Source of the DNA: Eubacterium sp.
GTDB lineage: Bacteria; Bacillota; Clostridia; Oscillospirales; Acutalibacteraceae
Length of the DNA: 64,000 bases
Assembly (NCBI GenBank): GCA_017450645.1
Contig: JAFSTE010000011.1
Span: 46,582-110,581 of the forward strand
Direction: 5' to 3'
The number at the start of each line of letters is the position of its first letter. Position 1 is the stretch's first letter. A program made the position numbers and the translations under genes. Under the pieces are notes generated by a model. It made no database searches and was not told where the DNA came from. It was given only the letters and a program-made list of their open reading frames with translations. Shown here piece after piece: positions 57,430 through 64,000 of this stretch.

Positions 57430-60400
57430 TTACGATCTCGGTGCATTGGAAACAACTGAGTAATCTAAGCCATTAATTTTTGCTTTATCGCCATCAGCAG
57501 TATATTCAAGGTCATAGTTTACAAACGCCCTGAATGTAACGCTGGTCAGCGATGGACTAAATGCGCCACTCTTGTTGTTAATTGTAAATGTGAACTGTCC
57601 GCTGGATACATATGACGTAATGTTGCGTCTAACTGTTCCGGTGTATCCTATTCTCATTTGCTCGTCAGTACCTTCATTTTGACGATACAGTACACCAAAG
57701 CTTGAACCGTCGACTGTTGAGCCTTCTGTGAATCTCGCATATACGCGTGCCTGCGTTTCGGTCATCTTGACATTTTCAATCGAAATGAACGGTACTTTAT
57801 TGCTAATCTTTGCTGTTACAACTGAATCGAGGTCAGCTCCTTCAACATTTGCGATTGAACCTTCTATGCTTGATGCTGTAACATTTAACCAGCTCGAACC
57901 ATTGTAGTACTTATATACCGGTGTATCCGAATTGCTTGTATTTACAATCGGTACATAGGTCTCGTTTGCACAAGCATAGTAGTAATAGTTCGGACTGTAG
58001 GATGCAATCTGAAGCTTGCCTGAACCGGTCTTAACCGCCCATGCTGCAAATGTTCCTGTACTAAAGGTTGTATCGTACTCAAGCGTTACCTTTTCGTCAT
58101 ACGGTACAGCTACTAAAGAGCTACTTCCAACTGATCCATAGACAGTAAAGTTGTATGTTGGAACATTGTCAAGAACAGGTACAAACTTATAATAATTCTC
58201 ACCTACCTGTGAACAAGTCCATCCTACACATGTATACATTGGAACTTTCTTGGCTTCAATTGTAACTCCGTCTATCGTAAAGGTCGGGTCACTCTTGTCG
58301 CCGTGAACATCTGTATTACTATAAATAATGTTTGTAACATCACCGTAAGCGTTGCATATGTCGTAACGATATGTTTCGCCGGATTGCGGGCTTGTAGCTG
58401 TAAGCTCTGCTGTAACAGCCATATCACTGTTTGCAATCTTTGTGATTTCTGAACCAAGTCTACCTGTTGCTTTTTGCGAAAGTGTTGCACCGTCTTCCTC
58501 GGTGTATGTTGTGCTCCACTTTGTAATCTTTCTGCCATTCTTAAGCGAATCCGGTACTGCAAGTTTAAAGCTATCACCATAATAAATGGTATCGCTTGAT
58601 TTTTCTACATCGTTGATTAAACCGGTACCAAGTGGTTCACCATCATCGTCCTGTACACTAAAGGTTACAGTATACTTTTTAATATATTCGTCCTTATCAT
58701 CAGCGTCATTAATTTCGTCAACAGCAGTCATTATCGCTGTTGTCTGCGTATCAGCAGATTCCACATTTCGTACCTTGTCGCCTGCAACAAAGGTTCTACC
58801 GCCGGTACTTGTGCTGTATGCTGTAGCTTCAGCAGCTGTGAGTGTATGATACACTTCAGCATTTGCGTCGTTTATCGCGCCATTTACATGACTTAACGCG
58901 TCATCTGTATACTTCTTAGTGTCAAGAGATGCGGTAATTACGCTTCTTGCTGTTTCGTAAGTGTCTAACGAGTCAGTATTAATCGATACAAGCGTTGCAC
59001 TTGTAAGTGCGTTCTTGTAATTGTTAATATTTGTCTGGTCGGTTGACAAATCGCTTGTTACATAACCGCTAACATCCGTTGCGTACATCGGCGTATCCGC
59101 TCTTTGTGCAGCGTTCTTTGTGTGATAACCGTTTGCGTTGTCATATGCTGTTGCAAACGCCGCCCACGATGAATATGTATTGAGCTGAGTATCGCCGCTG
59201 TAGTTATTGGAGTTTCTCGAAGTCGTTCTTTCCGGTGTAACAGCTGCGTCGAGCTGACTGAAATCTGCAACATGGTTGAGCTTACGCTCTGCAGTAGTAA
59301 GAGCAGTTATCTTACCGTTGATGTACGACTCTGACTTTGACGGGTCGCCGTCGCTTACTCCCTTAATTGCAGCATTTGCATCTGTTTCATATGCGCTACG
59401 CGAAGATGTGGTGTACTGAGTATCAGCAGCATTAGTTGCAATCGCGTTAGCGTGAGTATCGTAAGTTGACCACTCATCCGCAGTTAACGATACCTTCCAC
59501 ATTCTGTAATCGTCGTTTGTTTCGCCGCAAACAGAGCATTCATAGCGTTCATATTCATTTGTATCACCGCTTGCGGCAACTGTTTTCTTTTCACAGGGTT
59601 CAACTGTACCGATTTCGGTAAACACTGTGTTAGCTTTTGGTACAAAGCCAAGAATACCAATTTTTGTTAAATCAGGCTCTGTGTATTCAGCTGAGCCAAT
59701 CGGCACGCTGTCGTGACTTACTGTAGCCCAATGACAGTCCTTTTTATGCGTATTTGAATCAAAGATATGGTAATTAGCTGTATTGTCAGGTGTTTCAGAC
59801 GGGCTGTCACCAGCTGTTACAACCTCACCCTTTGTAGTACCGTCAGCCATACGGTATGTGATGTTGAACTTGTTTTTCTTAAGGTTGATTGCATTGAATG
59901 CTTCGATTGCTTTTTTGATATCCTGACCGCATTTTGCAACCTGACCTGCAGCGTCGCTTGAATAATTGTAATTGTTCGGGTTACAATCCGCAAGCAACTT
60001 CATTGCGTACATTGCCTGCTCATAGGAAGCCTTTGTATACATCCACCTGTTGTCTGCATCGCTTGAGAACAGTGAAGAAATTGTTACATCGGCTGTAGCG
60101 CCTTCAACTTTTGCCTGAGGTATTTTTGTGGTACCGTTAAGGATGTCATAAATAGGCTTGTAGTTGATAACATACATGTTAGCGCCTGATGCAGAAATAG
60201 AGGTTGTCTCATCGTGCCAACTAAGCCACGAATAGTACGTACCTGCAGCAGTAAAGCTTGGATTTGTGAATGTTTCGTAATAATCAACATTATTACCAGA
60301 ACCTGTATAATTTAATTGATTCCAGAAGAAACGGTTTGTGTTTTTGTTATCAAATTCATATTTGTCACTACCACGATCTGATGTGTGGTGGAACCATGCA

Positions 60401-63400
60401 TCATAACTTGAACTTGTATTATCAGCACCAGGCCATAATTGATATCCACTACCTGTTTGCCCAGAAATTGTCTGATTTTTTTCCGTATATCCATACCAAT
60501 AATGTGCAAGGTTTAGTTTAGATGTGTTTGAAGAAACGTAGAATATTTGATTGCTGTTTTTTTCCTCACAAATTTCTTCAAAAACTATAGGTGATGACGG
60601 AGTTGTAACACCGTCATACGACAAAACAATATTGCTAGGCATTGCAATTTTCATATTAGTATAGAACTTATTAGTGTAGCTGCTCGGCCAACCTGTGGAA
60701 GTTGAACAATAAACAACATTCGAGTAAGCTTTCGAGCCATCTTTATTGTTCGCAGCATTGCTTTCATGATAAGCTTGGTTCTTTGTTTCATTGTATGTCG
60801 CAACATTCACATTTTCTGGCTTGAGGGTATCGTAAAGTTCATCCTGCTTGTCGGTTTCGGTTGCTACGTTTTTGAATATCACCTGACCGAACTGTGCAGT
60901 AAGACGGTTGTTTTCATAATTTGGTATTCTCGCCCAGCCAAATGTAAGCCAAAGCGTGTTAGGAATATCCAATTCTTTAGTTATGGTTTGACAGATAAAT
61001 TCGCCATCTATAATCAGAGAGGTAGAAAAGCCGTCTGACGTTACAGTGAATCTGTGGAAGTTTGAAGTATCGTTAACAGCGTCTGACAGTTTTGAAGCCC
61101 TTGTTGTAGTACCGTCGCTGCAGTTGCCTGAAACTGCAACCTGCGAATTGTTAACGATAAACTTGCCGTTTGATGTAAGGCGAACATAGTTTTCTACCGC
61201 GTTGCTCTTGCTGATTGAGAAAATCGAATGAGTATCATCGCGAGTGGTGCTACTGTTGCTCTTATAGTTGAATGTTACGGAATAAACATCTGAAGCGATA
61301 AAATTCTGTACGGTTGAAAGGTCGGAATACATACCGCTGTCAGTAATGCTTAAAACGCCGTCGCCTGTTGTTGTGGTTGAAGAACTCGGGTTCCATGTAA
61401 CATGGTACTTGTTGCCTGTTGAGTCGGTCTGTTCTGAACTATGATTGTAGTTACCCTCTGTTTGCCAGTCATATCTTAACTCCTCGCCGATGCGGAGTTT
61501 CTTGAGTTTTTGGTACTCTGCGTCCGAAATTCTGACAATGGAACCGTGACGAGGTGAAAGTGAGGTAACGTTTGTAGACGATTCAGCCACCATTGTTCCG
61601 TTACTATTTGTGAAATCGTACGGAGTGGAAGCGGAATACATATGGTATGTACTGTCGCCATAACCGTCAACCATAAGCATATAAGCGCCGTCGGAAACCT
61701 CGTAAACCTGAGGTCCTTCCGAGCCATAGCCTGTTTCAACAAGTTCAAAGTCTGTATACGGTCCGTTTGCGTTTGGCGCTACTGCGTACCAAATACGCTT
61801 TGCGCCTGTGCCGCTGCTGTCCTCGTTTTTAAAGTAGCAGTAGTAAAGACCGTTGTGGTATGTGATATCAGCATCAATATGATTTGTGATACCTTCGCCG
61901 TCAAAGTCGGGATACATCAGACGTTTAACTGTTGTGAAGTCTGACTTGAAGTCGCTTGTGTAAGTGTAATAAACCTGAGTTTTTGTATTGTTTTCTGCGC
62001 CAACGCTCCAGTAGAGCATATACTTGCCCACATCAGGATCCCAGATAACTTGCGGAGCCCACGCCTTTTTAACTTGCAGCTGATTGCTCGAAGTAGAGCC
62101 TATAACTTCGTCCATTCCGGGGAATTTAGATGTATCAATGGACCACGGCTTTGTGTTGGCAATATCCGCAAAGTTATCAAGTTTCCACATAAGAAAACGC
62201 GAGTTATTTGAGTATACATTACCGCCGTTTGTATTAAGATCGGTTGCGATTACATAGTCTTTGCCGTCGTTGCCGATAAACGCATATGTGTCACGAACAT
62301 GGTTGCTGATACCCTGAATAGCGTCTGTATATGGCGCGCTGTCAGCAGACGGATATTCATCCGTTGCAGGATAGTTCGCAGGGTCCCAAACCTTGTTGCC
62401 CAAGTTAACAGCCTCAAAGTTAACGCCGTCGGTTGAGATAGCATAGTGCATGGTTTCACCGGCTGTATCATTACCGGTAAAGTAAGCGTAAAGGAACTTA
62501 TCCCTTGAGCTGTCGTAAGAATGGCTATCAACGCCCTTGTAGATTTCAATGCTCTTGTATGCGACGTTTTCCAAATCATACTTACCAGCCCAGTTAAACT
62601 CTGATCCGCCAAGATAAATACTTGTAATCACGCTTGCCGCCATATTATAGCTGCCCATTTCAATCGGGTTATAGTTAATAATTACATTACCCGCGTCGTC
62701 AGTAACATAGCAGCCAATCATTTTATCAACATAATATACAACATAGTGATAAACTGTATTTGCAGAAATCACACTCCTGCTGTTATATGTTGATATAGCG
62801 TAAGGACCGTTAGAGTCATCCGCTGTGCCTGATGTACCGTCTGTCTTATAGTAATCATCATCAACGCTACGTCTACCCCAAGCTTCCTGACAGAAGAAGT
62901 TAGCTTGATCGGTGTACTTTGAGTTAAAGCTATACTTTGAATCTTTTGCAAGTTTAATAAGCGGAGTACCGCCGCGACGCTCGTTTAAATCAAAACCCGT
63001 GCACGCCTTTGAATCACCAAGGTATGAAAAAGCAAGGTCAATCTTGAAATTGTCAACGCCGTTAAATATAGTATTAGTAGTCTGATCGTTAAACTTGGAC
63101 ATATAAAGGAAGCCATTAGTTTTATGGCTGCTGTTTTCCCACGGAATACTAACACCGTTGCTATCTACTTCTGCTCCGCTGACGCCATGTCTGTCAGCAT
63201 ATTTAATGGTCCATCCCATGGCACTGCCACCTGCAGAAGTTTTAGTGTCAGCGTTATCTAAAGTTACCGTGTCTCCCGTGCCGGACCATTTGCCGTTAGT
63301 CTTGGTAAAGTCTGTTGATGCAAGAATGCTCCAATACGCAGAACTAACATCCTTTGTGTCCTGTGCGCTTGCTGTTGCAGGAGCAATTACAAACGTCGGC

Positions 63401-63468
63401 AGCATGGTTACAACCATAAGTGCTGACATAAGTAAGGATAATGCTCTTTTGCTTAATTTCGTTTTCAT
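57430..63468 (-). CDS. Giant secreted GH43-type multidomain protein
   Basis: A precursor of about 2012 residues with signal peptide (MKTKLSKRALSLLMSALMVV, cleaved near TASAQ). Residues about 45-310 are LamG/jellyroll-like. The GH43-like five-blade propeller covers about 315-690. The likely triad is D393 in HVRDTY, D532 in HIDADI and E584 in GSEGPQV, which fits arabinan/xylan-debranching enzymes. A second jellyroll domain, helical FIVAR-like repeats (about 1260-1620), a CxxC module and Ig/beta-rich tail domains follow. No LPXTG, SLH or dockerin motif is seen. ATG at 63468 follows GGAGGC. The last codons recur at 63922-64000. Confidence 0.85.
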   Translation of the reverse strand: MKTKLSKRALSLLMSALMVVTMLPTFVIAPATASAQDTKDVSSAYWSILASTDFTKTNGKWSGTGDTVTLDNADTKTSAGGSAMGWTIKYADRHGVSGAEVDSNGVSIPWENSSHKTNGFLYMSKFNDQTTNTIFNGVDNFKIDLAFSYLGDSKACTGFDLNERRGGTPLIKLAKDSKYSFNSKYTDQANFFCQEAWGRRSVDDDYYKTDGTSGTADDSNGPYAISTYNSRSVISANTVYHYVVYYVDKMIGCYVTDDAGNVIINYNPIEMGSYNMAASVITSIYLGGSEFNWAGKYDLENVAYKSIEIYKGVDSHSYDSSRDKFLYAYFTGNDTAGETMHYAISTDGVNFEAVNLGNKVWDPANYPATDEYPSADSAPYTDAIQGISNHVRDTYAFIGNDGKDYVIATDLNTNGGNVYSNNSRFLMWKLDNFADIANTKPWSIDTSKFPGMDEVIGSTSSNQLQVKKAWAPQVIWDPDVGKYMLYWSVGAENNTKTQVYYTYTSDFKSDFTTVKRLMYPDFDGEGITNHIDADITYHNGLYYCYFKNEDSSGTGAKRIWYAVAPNANGPYTDFELVETGYGSEGPQVYEVSDGAYMLMVDGYGDSTYHMYSASTPYDFTNSNGTMVAESSTNVTSLSPRHGSIVRISDAEYQKLKKLRIGEELRYDWQTEGNYNHSSEQTDSTGNKYHVTWNPSSSTTTTGDGVLSITDSGMYSDLSTVQNFIASDVYSVTFNYKSNSSTTRDDTHSIFSISKSNAVENYVRLTSNGKFIVNNSQVAVSGNCSDGTTTRASKLSDAVNDTSNFHRFTVTSDGFSTSLIIDGEFICQTITKELDIPNTLWLTFGWARIPNYENNRLTAQFGQVIFKNVATETDKQDELYDTLKPENVNVATYNETKNQAYHESNAANNKDGSKAYSNVVYCSTSTGWPSSYTNKFYTNMKIAMPSNIVLSYDGVTTPSSPIVFEEICEEKNSNQIFYVSSNTSKLNLAHYWYGYTEKNQTISGQTGSGYQLWPGADNTSSSYDAWFHHTSDRGSDKYEFDNKNTNRFFWNQLNYTGSGNNVDYYETFTNPSFTAAGTYYSWLSWHDETTSISASGANMYVINYKPIYDILNGTTKIPQAKVEGATADVTISSLFSSDADNRWMYTKASYEQAMYAMKLLADCNPNNYNYSSDAAGQVAKCGQDIKKAIEAFNAINLKKNKFNITYRMADGTTKGEVVTAGDSPSETPDNTANYHIFDSNTHKKDCHWATVSHDSVPIGSAEYTEPDLTKIGILGFVPKANTVFTEIGTVEPCEKKTVAASGDTNEYERYECSVCGETNDDYRMWKVSLTADEWSTYDTHANAIATNAADTQYTTSSRSAYETDANAAIKGVSDGDPSKSESYINGKITALTTAERKLNHVADFSQLDAAVTPERTTSRNSNNYSGDTQLNTYSSWAAFATAYDNANGYHTKNAAQRADTPMYATDVSGYVTSDLSTDQTNINNYKNALTSATLVSINTDSLDTYETARSVITASLDTKKYTDDALSHVNGAINDANAEVYHTLTAAEATAYSTSTGGRTFVAGDKVRNVESADTQTTAIMTAVDEINDADDKDEYIKKYTVTFSVQDDDGEPLGTGLINDVEKSSDTIYYGDSFKLAVPDSLKNGRKITKWSTTYTEEDGATLSQKATGRLGSEITKIANSDMAVTAELTATSPQSGETYRYDICNAYGDVTNIIYSNTDVHGDKSDPTFTIDGVTIEAKKVPMYTCVGWTCSQVGENYYKFVPVLDNVPTYNFTVYGSVGSSSLVAVPYDEKVTLEYDTTFSTGTFAAWAVKTGSGKLQIASYSPNYYYYACANETYVPIVNTSNSDTPVYKYYNGSSWLNVTASSIEGSIANVEGADLDSVVTAKISNKVPFISIENVKMTETQARVYARFTEGSTVDGSSFGVLYRQNEGTDEQMRIGYTGTVRRNITSYVSSGQFTFTINNKSGAFSPSLTSVTFRAFVNYDLEYTADGDKAKINGLDYSVVSNAPRS

Positions 63469-63483
63469 AATAAAAGCCTCCAT

Positions 63484-63738
63484 CTACGAGCACAATTAGT
63501 TGTTTCTTTGGGTTACTGACTATACCGCAGATACAACATATTGCGTTCTATTTATTGATTACCACAAGATATGTCACACATTCAAATGGGCATACTTGTA
63601 GCCTACTATATACCAAATTAATTATAATATAGTAAACATATAATGTCAAGCAATTTATGAACATTTTGTAAATTTTTTATTATTAGACAATTATTTATTA
63701 TTTTGTCGCTTACTATCTATTATAAAATACATATTAAT
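63484..63738. other. Intergenic leader and promoter region
   Basis: This stretch holds the promoter and an untranslated leader of about 145 bases of the giant gene, without any open frame. No known riboswitch motif was recognised in it. Confidence 0.5.
63621..63649 (-). promoter_or_regulatory. Perfect consensus promoter of the giant gene
   Basis: TTGACA (63644-63649), 17 bases, TATAAT (63621-63626). It implies a 5' leader of about 145 bases. Confidence 0.85.
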
Positions 63739-63768
63739 AAGGAGCTACCTCATACGAGATAGCTCCTT
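63739..63768 (-). terminator. Terminator of second giant gene + peptide operon
   Basis: AAGGAGCTATCTC / GAGGTAGCTCCTT hairpin with one mismatch, followed by ATTAAT on the minus strand. Its sequence differs from the first copy's terminator. Confidence 0.8.
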
Positions 63769-63772
63769 AATT

Positions 63773-63904
63773 TTACCATTCTACATCTACGCCGGTGTCA
63801 CCACCGTCATCGATACCGCCTTCGGAGGTTGTTGTAATTGCCGAATTTACAGGCAAGTTGAATTTTTCAATCTCCAACTCTGGAGTGGAATATTCTCTTT
63901 TCAT
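63773..63904 (-). CDS. 43-residue peptide with RiPP-like leader motif (copy 2)
   Basis: The encoded peptide is identical to copy 1 (57280-57411). Only one synonymous base differs in the coding region (a Gly codon). It also has the AAGGAGGG site and stands 17 bases after the stop of another giant gene. The homology ends at its stop codon; the terminators are unrelated. Conservation of the amino acid sequence with the same arrangement argues that the peptide is translated. Confidence 0.8.
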   Translation of the reverse strand: MKREYSTPELEIEKFNLPVNSAITTTSEGGIDDGGDTGVDVEW

Positions 63905-63921
63905 ACGATATACCCTCCTTT

Positions 63922-64000
63922 TTACGATCTCGGTGCATTGGAAACAACTGAGTAATCTAAGCCATTAATTTTTGCTTTATCGTCATCAGCAGTATATTCA
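63922..64000 (-). CDS. C-terminal end of a second giant secreted protein (partial)
   Basis: The gene enters from the right window edge; about 25 residues are visible. They match the last residues of the giant GH43 protein except for one change (Asp for Gly before DKAKINGLDYSVV). This suggests a related giant protein, possibly with another catalytic domain, sharing the same tail. Confidence 0.85.
   Translation of the reverse strand, partial: EYTADDDKAKINGLDYSVVSNAPRS

Noticed and set aside
57430-63468. Sortase-type surface anchor in the giant protein
   Set aside because: The C-terminus ends in a soluble beta-rich tail (SVVSNAPRS) with no LPXTG-like motif, hydrophobic helix or positive tail.
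63469-63614. Riboswitch in the giant gene's leader
   Set aside because: The leader of about 145 bases shows no recognisable riboswitch core and only weak pairing, so no claim is made.
1-64000. tRNA or rRNA genes
   Set aside because: No acceptor-stem, CCA-end or rRNA-like sequence was recognised on either strand by reading; a dedicated scan was not possible.

Overview
The window reads as a chromosomal segment of an anaerobic Firmicute of class Clostridia, most like Ruminococcaceae/Oscillospirales from gut or rumen. Supporting signs are a Gram-positive type PolC, spoVB-mazG-hup-rqcP gene order, HemZ, FeoAB, BspA-type leucine-rich repeats, a dockerin-like motif, GPH-type sugar permeases and pectin/arabinan-type glycosidases. 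Base composition is moderate, with AT-rich gaps. No rRNA, tRNA, CRISPR array, phage or transposase gene was seen. No gene-free gap exceeds about 300 bases.

Region 1 (1-28.6 kb, all on the minus strand) is mostly housekeeping. Transcription runs right to left. pyrH-frr-uppS-cdsA-dxr-rseP-ispG-polC joins nucleotide, translation, cell-wall lipid and replication genes. A promoter with a long palindrome then starts hisZG-hisD-hisB-hisA-hisI-hisE-recJ-relA-dtd-MBL hydrolase-hemZ, an almost gapless 11-gene operon. After a coiled-coil gene come spoVB-mazG-hup-rqcP. Three oddities stand out: PolC lacks its inserted 3'-5' exonuclease domain, HisZ and HisG are fused into one protein, and hisC, hisH and hisF are absent from the his cluster. 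A large secreted LRR/Cys-module protein precedes pyrH.

Region 2 (28.7-44.6 kb) is accessory. A minus-strand cassette runs nucleotidyltransferase (PF14907-like), ECF S-component with an SKYxK-repeat extension, Lys/Thr lipoprotein, HPr-kinase-like ATPase, PqqD-like protein, secreted MBG/FN3-like protein. Such kinase/PqqD/nucleotidyltransferase sets are known from lasso-type RiPP loci, but no cyclase or leader peptidase is present here. Beyond it lie a glycerophosphodiesterase with a GPH permease, a TetR regulator, a cysK gene with a heterodimeric ABC exporter, and a DUF2975/HTH/YdcF operon behind a perfect palindrome. Two small secreted or lipoprotein genes follow, each led in by a dispersed repeat.

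Region 3 (44.6-57.2 kb) holds a cytidylate-kinase-like gene with a second GPH permease, feoAB, a GH28-family protein with an NptA-like phosphate transporter, DUF2804 with an M20 peptidase, a beta-lactamase-fold serine hydrolase and a membrane-anchored alpha/beta hydrolase.

Region 4 (57.2-64 kb) is the most unusual part. A roughly 2000-residue secreted GH43-type protein is followed 18 bases downstream by a 43-residue peptide gene with its own strong ribosome site and a terminator. At the right edge the same arrangement starts again: the C-terminus of a second giant gene and an identical 43-residue peptide. The peptide carries a Y-x-x-P-x-L motif, the leader signature of lasso-type RiPP precursors, and an acidic Gly/Asp/Thr tail. 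This repeated unit, perhaps served by the kinase/PqqD/nucleotidyltransferase cassette 23 kb away, is the best candidate for an undescribed system. Functions are inferred from reading the sequence; no database search was possible.
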